64,000 nt of DNA from JACQQW01 sp964520655 (lineage in GTDB: Bacteria > Omnitrophota > Gorgyraeia > Zapsychrales > Fredricksoniimonadaceae), in NCBI GenBank assembly GCA_964520655.1, contig CAZFNI010000002.1, positions 62,001 to 126,000 of the forward strand, read 5' to 3'. Made by a program: the position numbers and the translations under genes. Shown here in pieces: positions 1 to 8,215 of this stretch (position 1 is its first letter; each line of letters opens with the position of its first letter). Under the pieces are notes generated by a model. The model made no database searches and had not been told where the DNA came from. It was given only the letters and a program-made list of their open reading frames with translations.

Positions 1-551
1 TTAGCAATGAACCACAGGTCATGCTGGGCATGCACGATACCCTGCATGGATAAAGTACCCGCTTCCATCACAACAACCAGCACCGAGAGCAGAAGAGGCA
101 CTTCATAACTGATGATCTGAGCGGCGGACCGCATCCCGCCTAATAACGAATATTTATTGTTCGAGCCCCACCCTGCCATAAAGATCCCCAACACACACAC
201 CGAGGTGATCGAACAGATATACAGCACGCCTAAGTTCAGATCATTGACGATCATTTTGGGACTAAACGGCATAACCAAAAAAGCCATGACCGCCGGGACC
301 GTCACAAAGAACGGCGCTAACCACCAGGTGAGCTTATCAATGCCGGTTGGAACAATATCTTCCTTTAATAATAATTTGACCGTATCCGCGATCGGCTGCA
401 GCGAACCATGGAATCCCGTGACCATCGGGCCCATGCGATTCTGGATCCAAGCGGAAACTTTTCGTTCAAGCCAGATCAAGAACATGGCTGAGATCGAGAT
501 AAATCCGACCACACACAACCCGTTGATCAAAAGCGCGGATAGAGATGTCAT
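1..551 (-). CDS. nuoH: NADH-quinone oxidoreductase subunit H (partial)
   Basis: This is the membrane subunit of complex I that links the peripheral arm to the quinone site and proton-pumping arm. About 183 N-terminal codons are present and the gene leaves the window at the left edge. I translated it by hand from the ATG at 551. The start MTSLSALLINGLCVVGF is a first membrane helix, followed by the conserved segment WLERKVSAWIQNRMGP and later FMAGWGSNNKYSLLGG, both diagnostic of NuoH/ND1. Its ATG overlaps the nuoD stop by four bases (ATGA), so the two are translationally coupled. Confidence 0.95.
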   Translation of the reverse strand, partial: MTSLSALLINGLCVVGFISISAMFLIWLERKVSAWIQNRMGPMVTGFHGSLQPIADTVKLLLKEDIVPTGIDKLTWWLAPFFVTVPAVMAFLVMPFSPKMIVNDLNLGVLYICSITSVCVLGIFMAGWGSNNKYSLLGGMRSAAQIISYEVPLLLSVLVVVMEAGTLSMQGIVHAQHDLWFIA

Positions 552-1639
552 CGATCGATCTCCCCCATCACAATATCCAAGCTTCCCAACACGCAAACCG
601 CGTCAGACACATTTAAACCTTTGATCAATTCAGGCAAAACAGAAAGATTCGAGAAGGACGGGGATCTGATCTTGCAGCGTATGGGATTAAACCCACCTTC
701 GGCGGCCAAATAAAAACCTAATTCGCCGCGCGGATTCTCCGTGCGCAAATATGTCTCCCCAGTACCGCGGAACACACGATTGACCTTTGAAACAGGATTA
801 CCTTCAGGCAACGCCCCAAGAGCCTGTTCAATGATCTTCAAACTTTCGCTCACCTCATCAAGCCTTACCTTAAAACGGTCCCAGGAATCCCCGTTCTGAC
901 CGACAGGTACATCAAAATCGAATTTATCGTACATCAAATAAGGCTCATCTTTACGCAGGTCCCATTTGACGCCGGAAGCACGCAAATTCGGCCCCGTCAC
1001 GCTGTAATTCAACGCGGTTTCCTTCGATAAAACACCAATACCCTTGGAACGTGCTAAAAAGATCACATTATAAGTCAATAATTCATTGTATTCGATCAGC
1101 TGCTTACGCTCATAGGCGATAAAATCTTTGATAACCTTTTCTGTTCCCGCCGGAATATCACCACTGACGCCGCCGATGCGCATGTAATTATAGGTCAATC
1201 GGCTGCCGCATATGTCATCAAAAAGTTCAACGACCTTTTCACGATCGCTAAAAGCATAGAATAACGGAGTCGCATAAGCGCCCAGATCCTGCGCAAAGGT
1301 GCCAATGGCGACCAAATGGCTCACCGCGCGGTTAAGTTCGGCAATGATGACCCGCAGATACTGCGCCCGCGGCGTGACTTCTATATTCAACAATTTCTCA
1401 ACCGCCAGGCAATAGCCCAGATTATTATTCATGGATGCCAGATAGTCCAGACGGTCGGTAAATGGAATAAACTGCGTGTACGTGCGGTTCTCGGCGATCT
1501 TTTCGATGCTGCGGTGTAAATACCCTAAATGCGGCACGCAATCTAAAACGATCTCGCCGTCTAATTTCAATTCCAGATATAACACACCGTGGGTAGATGG
1601 ATGCTGCGGCCCCATGTTCACGGTCATGACTTCGCCCAT
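548..1639 (-). CDS. nuoD: NADH-quinone oxidoreductase subunit D
   Basis: This is the 49-kDa-type peripheral subunit of complex I, which forms the quinone pocket together with NuoB. The 363 residues are a normal length for a stand-alone NuoD. Family marks are MGPQHPSTHGV near the N-terminus, HLGYLHRSIEKI around residues 37-48 and the C-terminal end DIVMGEIDR. The ATG at 1639 has AAAGGA five bases upstream. It sits two bases after nuoC and overlaps nuoH, in the usual A-B-C-D-H order. Confidence 0.97.
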   Translation of the reverse strand: MGEVMTVNMGPQHPSTHGVLYLELKLDGEIVLDCVPHLGYLHRSIEKIAENRTYTQFIPFTDRLDYLASMNNNLGYCLAVEKLLNIEVTPRAQYLRVIIAELNRAVSHLVAIGTFAQDLGAYATPLFYAFSDREKVVELFDDICGSRLTYNYMRIGGVSGDIPAGTEKVIKDFIAYERKQLIEYNELLTYNVIFLARSKGIGVLSKETALNYSVTGPNLRASGVKWDLRKDEPYLMYDKFDFDVPVGQNGDSWDRFKVRLDEVSESLKIIEQALGALPEGNPVSKVNRVFRGTGETYLRTENPRGELGFYLAAEGGFNPIRCKIRSPSFSNLSVLPELIKGLNVSDAVCVLGSLDIVMGEIDR

Positions 1640-1641
1640 AA

Positions 1642-2106
1642 CTATCCTTTAAGTCCCGAACTAGCCGGCCTAGGTATAAAATCGGCCCGTTTAAAATCTT
1701 TTCTAAGCGGATGATCCGTCCAATTGTCAGGGTTCATGATGCGGCGCAGGTCCGGGTGATTCAAGAACCGGACGCCAAAAAGATCATATGTCTCACGTTC
1801 CAGCCAATTGGCAGACTTCCATAATGACACCACTGATTCAATATTTAGATCATCGAGCGGCAGCACGACTTTAAGCGTGACCATCAGACGCTGCAACGTC
1901 GAATAAAGATGATACACGACTTCGATCCGATCCTTGCGGTCAACCGCCGTAATGCAATGACAATTCTCAAAACCAAGCTCATCTTTTAGGAAACGCGCAA
2001 TATCCAAAAAAGCATTCTTTGGAATGATCAATGCCGTGGGCTGGGCTTCCAGAACAACTTTCGGGAATTTATTGTTTATCTGTTCCTGGATGTCGCTGAT
2101 TAGCAT
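1642..2106 (-). CDS. nuoC: NADH-quinone oxidoreductase subunit C
   Basis: This is the 30-kDa-type peripheral-arm subunit of complex I. The 154 residues contain the signature ERETYDLFGVRFLNHPDLRR (about residues 104-123), matching the family pattern RExxDxxGIxFxxHPDLRR. It is a separate gene and not a NuoCD fusion. The chosen ATG (2106) overlaps the nuoB 3' end by 38 bases and no strong ribosome binding site is visible, so translation is probably coupled to nuoB. Confidence 0.95.
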   Translation of the reverse strand: MLISDIQEQINNKFPKVVLEAQPTALIIPKNAFLDIARFLKDELGFENCHCITAVDRKDRIEVVYHLYSTLQRLMVTLKVVLPLDDLNIESVVSLWKSANWLERETYDLFGVRFLNHPDLRRIMNPDNWTDHPLRKDFKRADFIPRPASSGLKG

Positions 2107-2599
2107 GCTCGATTTTTTCTTTTAATTTCAAGATAGCGTGCAATAAATTTTCTGGTCTGGGCGGACAGCCCGCGACAAATACGTCGACAGGCACGCCTAA
2201 ACTTTCCGTCCCTTTGACCACCGAATACGTATCATAATGGAATATCCCGCCGCCGATCGCGCAATTACCCATCGCGATCACATACTTTGGTTCCGGCATC
2301 TGGGCGTATAATTTCTGAAGGCAATCCCCCATCTTCACGCAAATGGTGCCGGCCACGATCATCAGGTCGCATTGTCTGGGAGAACCACGAAAAACGCCTG
2401 AGCCGATACGGTCGATATCAAACCGCGAAGCCCCTGTTGCCATCATTTCGATGGCGCAGCAGGACAACCCAAACGTCAACGGCCACAAGGAAGAACCCTT
2501 GGCCCATTTAAAAATATCTTCCGTTTTGGTGAGAATGATCTCGCCACCCGCAAACTTCTCTATATAACGTTCCCCGGGAATAGATTCGTTTACTGCCAT
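2069..2599 (-). CDS. nuoB: NADH-quinone oxidoreductase subunit B
   Basis: This subunit holds the terminal [4Fe-4S] cluster N2 that reduces quinone. All four expected cysteines are present: the adjacent pair in SCCAIE (residues 47 and 48), Cys113 in GNCAIGGG and Cys145 in AGCPPRPE. The length (176 aa) is normal. It overlaps nuoA by ten bases and nuoC by 38, so the operon is very compact. Confidence 0.97.
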   Translation of the reverse strand: MAVNESIPGERYIEKFAGGEIILTKTEDIFKWAKGSSLWPLTFGLSCCAIEMMATGASRFDIDRIGSGVFRGSPRQCDLMIVAGTICVKMGDCLQKLYAQMPEPKYVIAMGNCAIGGGIFHYDTYSVVKGTESLGVPVDVFVAGCPPRPENLLHAILKLKEKIEHANQRHPGTDKQ

Positions 2600-2949
2600 T
2601 CCAAGGCTCCTTTTTTAAACGCATAATATAGGCCCACGGCCAGGATAAGGATGAATACTGCCATTTCCAGGTAAGCACCAAGCCCCATCTGACGGAAAAC
2701 GACCGCCCAGGGCATGGTGAATAAAATTTCCACATCAAAGACCACGAAGATCAACGCGAACAGGTAATAACGGACATTGAATTGAACGCGAGAATCTCCC
2801 TTAATGATCTCACCGCATTCATAAGGAGAATTCTTTAATTGGCTTGGTGCCTTGGGCCGCAGGAAAAAAGAGACCGCAAAGGCAGAACCGACAAAGGCGA
2901 TGCCAAGCAAAAAGAAAAAGACAATGGAAATGTAATCAGGTAAGACCAT
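2590..2949 (-). CDS. nuoA: NADH-quinone oxidoreductase subunit A
   Basis: This is a small membrane subunit of complex I (119 aa, three predicted helices). The segment SPYECGEIIKGDSRVQFNVR contains the conserved SPYECG motif with its exposed cysteine, and FALIFVVFDVEILFTMPWAV is the acidic membrane helix typical of NuoA/ND3. It is the first nuo gene of this block. A hairpin and probable promoter region (2950-3021) separates it from exbD. Confidence 0.96.
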   Translation of the reverse strand: MVLPDYISIVFFFLLGIAFVGSAFAVSFFLRPKAPSQLKNSPYECGEIIKGDSRVQFNVRYYLFALIFVVFDVEILFTMPWAVVFRQMGLGAYLEMAVFILILAVGLYYAFKKGALEWQ

Positions 2950-2989
2950 ATTTTTTTAATGCTAACATAATCTAAAAAGCGCGTCTACT

Positions 2990-3008
2990 TCTAAATAAGC
3001 TATTTAGA
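2990..3008. promoter_or_regulatory. AT-rich inverted repeat between exbD and nuoA
   Basis: Perfect 8-bp arms (TCTAAATA / TATTTAGA) around a 3-base loop lie 14 bases past the exbD stop and 40 bases before the nuoA start. There is no long T-tract directly behind it, so it could equally be an operator in front of the nuo operon or a weak terminator for exbBD. Confidence 0.4.
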
Positions 3009-3021
3009 TGCGATTTTCTCA

Positions 3022-3441
3022 TTAACGCTTAAATTCCGTCGCTAAGATCAAATGTTTGATCCCTGCTTTTGAGGCGCTGTCAATGACCGTCACGACGAAA
3101 TCATATTTGACCGCCCTGTCCCCGCTGATGATGATCGAGGGGTCGCTGTAGGTCTTGGCTAATTCCTGCAGCTTAAAGACAAAAACATCCTTATCCAGAC
3201 GCAAGTTATAGCGTTGATTCTCCAAATAAACATCCCCATTAGCGGTCACGGACACATTGATATCCTTGCTCTCAACCGGGGTCTGGTTGGTCGAGACTTG
3301 CGGCAAGGCGATCTTGATGCTGGAGCGGTAGATCAGAGGGGTTGTGACCATGAAAATGATCAACAAAACCAAAATAACATCCGTGAACGGAGCGATATTG
3401 ATCTCAGCGATCATCTTTTTTGTTCGGACGCGGCGTTTCAT
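3022..3441 (-). CDS. exbD: ExbD/TolR-type biopolymer transport protein
   Basis: This is the single-pass partner of ExbB/TolQ that couples the proton gradient to outer-membrane energisation. A basic N-terminus is followed by one membrane helix, INIAPFTDVILVLLIIFMVTT, with the essential intramembrane aspartate at residue 21. A periplasmic domain of about 100 residues follows. It begins five bases after exbB and both share the promoter at 4114-4142. No tonB, tolA or tolB is seen nearby, so ExbD versus TolR cannot be decided. Confidence 0.88.
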   Translation of the reverse strand: MKRRVRTKKMIAEINIAPFTDVILVLLIIFMVTTPLIYRSSIKIALPQVSTNQTPVESKDINVSVTANGDVYLENQRYNLRLDKDVFVFKLQELAKTYSDPSIIISGDRAVKYDFVVTVIDSASKAGIKHLILATEFKR

Positions 3442-3446
3442 GCGCT

Positions 3447-4076
3447 TTATTTCCTCTTAATGCACATTAGATCCACCAGCTCGGAAGCGATCAATTCCAT
3501 GTCCACCACGAAATTATCGACTTTGCGCATAAAATAGTTGTAGCAAACAACCGCAGGGATCGCCACGACCAACCCGGCCGCCGTGCAGATCAGGGATTCC
3601 GAGATACCCGTTGTCACCACATCCATCCCGCCGGAACCAGCTTTGGCTATATCGCCAAAAGCACGCATGATCCCAAGCACTGTCCCAAACAACCCGATGT
3701 AGACCGCTGTCCCGCCGATCGTCGCCACGATGCTGGTGAAGCGCTCCAGCTTGATCGTTTCCACCGTGATCTCGCGTTCCATGGCATTGGAGATGACCTT
3801 TTCGTCGTGCCCCTGCAAATGCAGACCTGCCACAGCGACCTTGGCAGTGGGCGTATCAATATTGCGGCAGATCTCAATGGCATTATGGACTTGTCTTAGG
3901 TCATATTCCTTGCGGATCTGGTCCATCAGGTCAAAGCGGCTTACCCTGGAGCGGCGATAATAATAGATCACGCGTTCAATGATGACCGCGATCGACACGA
4001 CCGAACACAGGATCAAGACGAACATGGTGATCCCGCCGGAACCGATGATCTCGAAAATACTTTTGTTAGCGAACAT
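3447..4076 (-). CDS. exbB: ExbB/TolQ/MotA-type proton channel protein
   Basis: This is the inner-membrane proton channel component that works with ExbD. The 209 residues show three hydrophobic helices: residues about 14-32, the segment GGTAVYIGLFGTVLGIMRAF near 122-141, and AAGLVVAIPAVVCYNYFM. The LFGTVLGI segment is the family signature. The ATG is preceded by a strong AGGAGGGA. It is the first gene of a two-gene exbBD operon. Confidence 0.9.
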   Translation of the reverse strand: MFANKSIFEIIGSGGITMFVLILCSVVSIAVIIERVIYYYRRSRVSRFDLMDQIRKEYDLRQVHNAIEICRNIDTPTAKVAVAGLHLQGHDEKVISNAMEREITVETIKLERFTSIVATIGGTAVYIGLFGTVLGIMRAFGDIAKAGSGGMDVVTTGISESLICTAAGLVVAIPAVVCYNYFMRKVDNFVVDMELIASELVDLMCIKRK

Positions 4077-4113
4077 GCTCCCTCCTGTTCAATGCTCTAA
4101 TAAATGAAGTCAG

Positions 4114-4142
4114 ATTCTATCCGAAAGCAGCCGGACTGACAA
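4114..4142 (-). promoter_or_regulatory. Sigma-70-type promoter for exbBD
   Basis: On the minus strand TTGTCA (4137-4142) is followed after exactly 17 bases by TAGAAT (4114-4119). It lies 37 bases upstream of the exbB ATG in the gap after the 73-residue gene. Both hexamers match the consensus at five of six positions. Confidence 0.65.
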
Positions 4143-4149
4143 ACGTTTT

Positions 4150-4371
4150 TCAAAAAAGCCCACGGTATGGTTCCGACCCGCCGTTGATCGCTTTTAAAAA
4201 AGCTGGGAACTTGCGAGGCGGGATCGTCATCTCCGTGACCTTTTCATTAGTCACATCCTCAAAGATCATCGTCATGCCGCGATGCCCCTGCTCATCATTG
4301 AAATGCTTTACATAAACGCTGTAATGCGCCCCCAGATAATCCCATTCTACCAGGTCTTGCAGTTTAGACAT
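4150..4371 (-). CDS. Small conserved-looking protein of unknown function
   Basis: A 73-residue soluble protein with a good ribosome binding site (AAAGGG) before its ATG. I do not recognise the family. The sequence looks like a single compact alpha/beta domain (WDYLGAHYSVYVKHFN, then IPPRKFPAFLKAINGG) with no membrane segment or cysteines. It lies just downstream of the flavin-reductase-like gene and may share its transcript. Confidence 0.6.
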   Translation of the reverse strand: MSKLQDLVEWDYLGAHYSVYVKHFNDEQGHRGMTMIFEDVTNEKVTEMTIPPRKFPAFLKAINGGSEPYRGLF

Positions 4372-4394
4372 AGCTTACCCTTTCAATAATAAAA

Positions 4395-5006
4395 TTATTC
4401 CGGTCTTTGTTTAATGATGAGCTCACTTAACCCCGCGTAGTTCGATCCGCCGAGCCGGGCTAGCGGATCAATGGCTTTGGGGTCTATGATCGTTTTACCG
4501 TTGTTCGTTTTAACCACGCTGTCATCGATCCAAATGGAATTGATCCGACCCAAGATCATCCCCTGCCGGTCTTTACCGATCTCCTCGATGCGGTATTTTT
4601 CACAGAAGAAAGCGACCTTTGGGCCTTTAAGTTTTGGCATCGGCTGGCCGTCCACCTTTTCAAGTGATAGCCCAAGCTGATCAACCTCGGAGACACCATG
4701 CGCCAAAGTGGCTGATGAGGCGACCATTGGCACTAAATGTTCAACTGATGGGATATGCACCACGAAGTGATCTCGCGCGTCAATATTGACCCACGTATCC
4801 TTGCGCGTCTGCTCATCCTTCCATCCGACCGAGAGCATCAGGATCGCCGGGTCAGAGGACACCACATTAAAAAAAGAGAACGGCGCCAGATTAAAAGTCC
4901 CGTTGCCATTATTCGACAGCACCCAGGCAATGGGACGCGGGATGACCGTTTGGGTTAAGGTGTAATAATTTTTGCTGGATGATTGTTGTAGACAATTTAC
5001 TAACAT
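4395..5006 (-). CDS. Flavin reductase-like (DIM6/NTAB) protein
   Basis: A probable FMN-binding split-barrel protein. Members of this family reduce flavins or act as flavin-dependent oxidoreductases; the substrate is unknown. The pattern RPIAWVLSNNGNGTFNLAPF followed by SFFNVVSSDPAILMLSVG is characteristic. A longer open frame reaches back to 5096, but the residues ahead of MLVNCL are low-complexity shadow sequence of the phosphatase gene, so I start at the ATG at 5006, a 7-base overlap with the upstream gene. That gives 203 residues, normal for the family. Confidence 0.82.
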   Translation of the reverse strand: MLVNCLQQSSSKNYYTLTQTVIPRPIAWVLSNNGNGTFNLAPFSFFNVVSSDPAILMLSVGWKDEQTRKDTWVNIDARDHFVVHIPSVEHLVPMVASSATLAHGVSEVDQLGLSLEKVDGQPMPKLKGPKVAFFCEKYRIEEIGKDRQGMILGRINSIWIDDSVVKTNNGKTIIDPKAIDPLARLGGSNYAGLSELIIKQRPE

Positions 5007-5653
5007 ACCGCCTGCCAAAACTCCTTCGTGTCCACATCCATGATCGTCAACTTTCTGCCGTGGCCGGCGCCGGTGTCCATGGCCCAGACATTGCAAAATT
5101 TCTGCGGGGTGTCTTTGCCAAATTTGATCGTCGGAGTGTGTCCGAGATAGATCTCATCAAAATAGCCGATCTTCCAGTCTGGATTTGAGACGTTTAGTTC
5201 TTTGGCCTTCATGATCAATGTCCTGTCCCAAAGCAGCGTATCCTTTGATGTTTCCTCCAACGGATATTCCGGATTAAAACCACCGTGGACAAATAATCTA
5301 TTACCCTCCATAAACCATAGGCTTGCTCTGGTTAGAAATTGGATATGCTCTTGAGGCATCCCGGTTGTTTGATACGATGCGACCGTCGCACTGCCGCCTT
5401 CGCTAAGCCACCCATCAGGCGCTTTGCCGCTTGTGGCCCATTCCAAACTCCACGCATCATGATTGCCTAAAATGTAAATGCATTTGGGGATCGTGATAAG
5501 TTCGTCGATGCATTCCCTCACCTGCGCCCCGCGGTCGCACACATCGCCTAAACAGATCAGCCTGTCTTGGGTTTTATCGAATTTAGAAAGCTCTAAACAT
5601 TTTAATAATGCTTGATGGGCTCCATGGATATCAGCAATGACAAATGTACGCAT
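5000..5653 (-). CDS. Serine/threonine phosphatase-like metallophosphoesterase
   Basis: A cytoplasmic calcineurin-type phosphoesterase of the PrpA/ApaH style. The metal-binding motifs are in order: DIHG (residues 8-11), GDVCDRG (about 37-43), GNHD (about 63-66), and later histidines in HGGFNPE and the C-terminal GHGRK. Substrates of such proteins range from phosphoproteins to diadenosine polyphosphates and cannot be told from sequence. The ATG at 5653 has AAAGGA upstream. It overlaps the flavin-reductase-like gene by seven bases. Confidence 0.87.
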   Translation of the reverse strand: MRTFVIADIHGAHQALLKCLELSKFDKTQDRLICLGDVCDRGAQVRECIDELITIPKCIYILGNHDAWSLEWATSGKAPDGWLSEGGSATVASYQTTGMPQEHIQFLTRASLWFMEGNRLFVHGGFNPEYPLEETSKDTLLWDRTLIMKAKELNVSNPDWKIGYFDEIYLGHTPTIKFGKDTPQKFCNVWAMDTGAGHGRKLTIMDVDTKEFWQAVC

Positions 5654-5660
5654 ATGTCCT

Positions 5661-6272
5661 TTATGGAATTAGTTCTTTGAATGCCGCATGTTTATTGATC
5701 AACTTGATGGCCTGCCCGACCAAAGTCTTGCCCGGCTCTTTTCTGTGCCAGGGGCTTGCTCCTGATGGATGAGCCAAGGGAATGACATCGAAATGATGAC
5801 CGTCATAGATTGTTTTAAATTGCTTACCCACCACATGTTCAAGTTTTTCGAATTCTAGAAATTGTGATATCGCTAGTTTCCCGACCGGGATCACGAGCGC
5901 CGGCTTTAGGATCGCCAGTTCTTTCTTAAACCAGGAAGAACAGTTCTTGACCTCATCGGGCGAGGGCGCTCGGTCGCCGCCTTTTGGATTCTTGCCCGGA
6001 AAACAACGGCAGACAGCAGCCATATAGATGGATGAACGAAAGCCAGCTTCCTCCAAACCCGTCCCCTCCTCAAACCACTTAAACAAGGTTTTGCCCGCGG
6101 TCCAGGCAAAGGGGCGTCCCAATTTAGGTTCTTTATCTCCCGGCGCTTGACCCACCAGGATCACGCGGCTGATAACAGGCCCGCCGCTGACTGGCGGGGC
6201 GTGCATTTCTTTACATTGGCGGCAAGCGCGTAATTGCTCGATGTGTTTGGCTAATTGCTTTGTTGTATCCAA
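5661..6272 (-). CDS. Family 4-like uracil-DNA glycosylase
   Basis: Excises uracil from DNA. The four expected Fe-S cysteines are visible: CRQC near the N-terminus (residues 17 and 20), one in the VCRCFPG segment and one in DEVKNCSSW. The active-site block GQAPGDKEPKLGRPFAWTAG and the HPSG motif near the C-terminus match iron-sulfur UDGs (families 4/5). The start is a TTG at 6272 with AAGG five bases upstream; the next methionine would cut off the first two cluster cysteines, so the TTG is favoured. A different UDG-superfamily protein lies at 55.7-56.2 kb. Confidence 0.85.
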   Translation of the reverse strand: MDTTKQLAKHIEQLRACRQCKEMHAPPVSGGPVISRVILVGQAPGDKEPKLGRPFAWTAGKTLFKWFEEGTGLEEAGFRSSIYMAAVCRCFPGKNPKGGDRAPSPDEVKNCSSWFKKELAILKPALVIPVGKLAISQFLEFEKLEHVVGKQFKTIYDGHHFDVIPLAHPSGASPWHRKEPGKTLVGQAIKLINKHAAFKELIP

Positions 6273-6284
6273 AATGACCTTGTC

Positions 6285-6632
6285 TTAAAGTTTATTGTAT
6301 TTTGTATGTTTGCCTTTGGCTTTTTCGACCGGGTATTTCTTGGCGTTCTTGATCATTTTTTGTTCAATGGCTTTGGGAAGGTCGATCTGAAGGTTATCGG
6401 CCAGCTCAAACAGATATATCGCCACATCCGCCAATTCATCGGAAAGATCTTCCTTGTCCGTCTTTCCGTGCTCGATCACCTCTTGCGGGGATTTCCATTG
6501 GAAATGTTCTAACACCTCGGATGCCTCAAGCACTAAAGACAAAGCCACATCTTTATGATTATGGAACTGCCCCCAATCGCGTTCATCGCGGAATTTTCTG
6601 ATCTTTTCGGTTATGGCTTTGATCTGTGACAT
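6285..6632 (-). CDS. MazG-like nucleotide pyrophosphohydrolase
   Basis: A small all-alpha NTP pyrophosphatase (115 aa) of the MazG-like/dCTP-pyrophosphatase type that cleans non-canonical nucleotides from the pool. The Mg-binding motifs are EASEVLEHFQW (about residues 37-47) and DELADVAIYLFELAD (about 64-78). It is co-oriented with the uracil-DNA glycosylase 12 bases downstream, a plausible nucleotide-hygiene pair. It is the first minus-strand gene left of the divergent promoter region shared with pntA. Confidence 0.88.
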   Translation of the reverse strand: MSQIKAITEKIRKFRDERDWGQFHNHKDVALSLVLEASEVLEHFQWKSPQEVIEHGKTDKEDLSDELADVAIYLFELADNLQIDLPKAIEQKMIKNAKKYPVEKAKGKHTKYNKL

Positions 6633-6788
6633 GAGGCCCTCTTGATTTGATTTTTGGTTATGTTATCACACATAAACTCCTGATAAAAGTAAATACTCCG
6701 GCTTGAAATTAGCATAATTCAGCCTTGACTAACGGGGTCTATTTGTTAATCTCTTTATAGATATTAACAGCAGCAACTAGGAGATTTC
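6633..6788. promoter_or_regulatory. Divergent intergenic region (mazG-like / pnt operon)
   Basis: These 156 bases separate two divergent transcription units. The plus-strand side carries TTGACT around 6725 and AT-rich sequence before pntA, plus a clear AGGAG ribosome binding site seven bases from its ATG. The minus-strand side holds GAGGG before the MazG-like gene. I could not fix a single convincing -10/-35 pair for either direction. Confidence 0.45.
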
Positions 6789-7922
6789 ATGATCATTGCC
6801 ATACCTAAAGAAACACTTCAGGGCGAATCCCGCGTGAGCTTTATCCCTTCTTCTGTAGATCGCCTGGTTAAAAAAGGCGCGCAGGTCATTGTGGAGAGCG
6901 GCTTAGGTTTAAGTGTCGGGTTTACTGACGACGATTACAGAAAAGCCGGTGCCACGGTGGAGGGCAACCGTCAACACCTCCTTTCCCAGGGCGATATTGT
7001 GCTGCGTTTGCGCAAACCGCCGATCGAAGAAGTCGGGCAACTCAAAAAAGGCTCTATTCATATCAGTTTCCTTGATCCATTCAATGAAAAAGACTTGGTC
7101 AATGCTTTAGCCACGAATAATATCACGGCTATTTCTGTGGAAATGATCCCACGCACCACCCGGGCTCAAAAAATGGACGCCTTAAGTTCTCAGGCGAACT
7201 TAGCTGGTTATGTGACGGTCATCTTAGCGGCAGAAAGATTACCCAAGATCTTCCCTATGCTCATGACCCCGGCAGGTACGATCTCCCCGGCCCGTGTGTT
7301 TATCATCGGTGCTGGTGTGGCTGGTCTTCAAGCCATTGCGACCGCCAAACGTTTGGGTGCGCGCGTTGAGGCTTTTGATACCCGCGCTGTTGTTAAGGAA
7401 CAAGTTCAGTCGTTAGGCGCAAAGTTCATTGAGATCGATCTTGGGGAAACCGGACAAACCAAAGACGGCTACGCCAAAGCCTTAACACCGGAACAATTGG
7501 CCATTCAGCGTCAAGGCATGGCCAAGGTTTGCGCGCAGTCCGATGTGGTGATCACCACCGCCCAGTTGTTCGGCCGCAAAGCGCCTGTTGTTATCGGCAA
7601 AGATATGATCGCGCAAATGAAACCAGGCACGATCATTGTGGATATGGCCGTTGAATCCGGCGGCAACGTGGAAGGCTCCAAGGTCAATGAAGAAGTGGTC
7701 ACGGAAAATGGCGTGCGCATTTTAGGGTTGGGTAATTTGCCTGGCCGCGTTGCTGTGCATGCCTCACAAATGTATTCCGCCAACCTTCACAATTTATTAG
7801 AAGAATATTGGGATAAAGACGCCAAGAAATTCAATCTCAATTTAGAAGACGAGATCATCAAAGGCTGTGTTGTCACCCATGGCGGCAAGATCGTCAACGC
7901 CATGTTAACGAAAACGTCATAG
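6789..7922 (+). CDS. pntA: NAD(P) transhydrogenase subunit alpha, soluble part 1
   Basis: This is the cytoplasmic NAD(H)-binding domain I of the proton-translocating transhydrogenase, which passes hydride between NADH and NADP+. The 377 residues begin with the alanine-dehydrogenase-like fold (IIAIPKETLQGESRVSFIPS) and contain the Rossmann motif VFIIGAGVAGLQAIATAKRLGA near residues 174-193. The membrane domain is a separate gene, giving the three-gene (A1-A2-B) arrangement rather than the two-gene enterobacterial one. AGGAG precedes the ATG; the next gene starts nine bases on. Confidence 0.95.
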   Translation: MIIAIPKETLQGESRVSFIPSSVDRLVKKGAQVIVESGLGLSVGFTDDDYRKAGATVEGNRQHLLSQGDIVLRLRKPPIEEVGQLKKGSIHISFLDPFNEKDLVNALATNNITAISVEMIPRTTRAQKMDALSSQANLAGYVTVILAAERLPKIFPMLMTPAGTISPARVFIIGAGVAGLQAIATAKRLGARVEAFDTRAVVKEQVQSLGAKFIEIDLGETGQTKDGYAKALTPEQLAIQRQGMAKVCAQSDVVITTAQLFGRKAPVVIGKDMIAQMKPGTIIVDMAVESGGNVEGSKVNEEVVTENGVRILGLGNLPGRVAVHASQMYSANLHNLLEEYWDKDAKKFNLNLEDEIIKGCVVTHGGKIVNAMLTKTS

Positions 7923-7930
7923 GAGCTATC

Positions 7931-8215
7931 ATGGAACTAGTTTATCTATTATTCATCCTCACCCTCTCGATATTTCTAGGGTTCGCGTTGATCTCACGCG
8001 TTCCACCGCTGCTTCACACCCCGCTCATGTCGGAAGCCAATGCCATCTGCGGGATCATCATCATTGGGGCTTTAGTCACGGCGGGTGTACAAGCAACCGG
8101 TCCGCTCACGATCTTCTTGGGAGTTTCAGCGGTCGCTTTGGCAACCTTTAACGTGGTGGGCGGCTATTTAGTCACGGAACGCATGCTAAAAATGTTTAAA
8201 AAGAAGGAAAACTAA
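7931..8215 (+). CDS. pntA2: NAD(P) transhydrogenase subunit alpha, membrane part 2
   Basis: A 94-residue membrane protein with three to four hydrophobic helices that supplies the alpha-side part of the proton channel (domain II). The sequence FALISRVPPLLHTPLMSEANAICGI is diagnostic. It ends on the base where pntB begins (TAATG overlap), ensuring 1:1 synthesis with the beta subunit. Confidence 0.94.
   Translation: MELVYLLFILTLSIFLGFALISRVPPLLHTPLMSEANAICGIIIIGALVTAGVQATGPLTIFLGVSAVALATFNVVGGYLVTERMLKMFKKKEN

Noticed and set aside
2287..2567. Plus-strand frames opposite nuoB
   Set aside because: They lie entirely within a strongly conserved complex I gene on the other strand.
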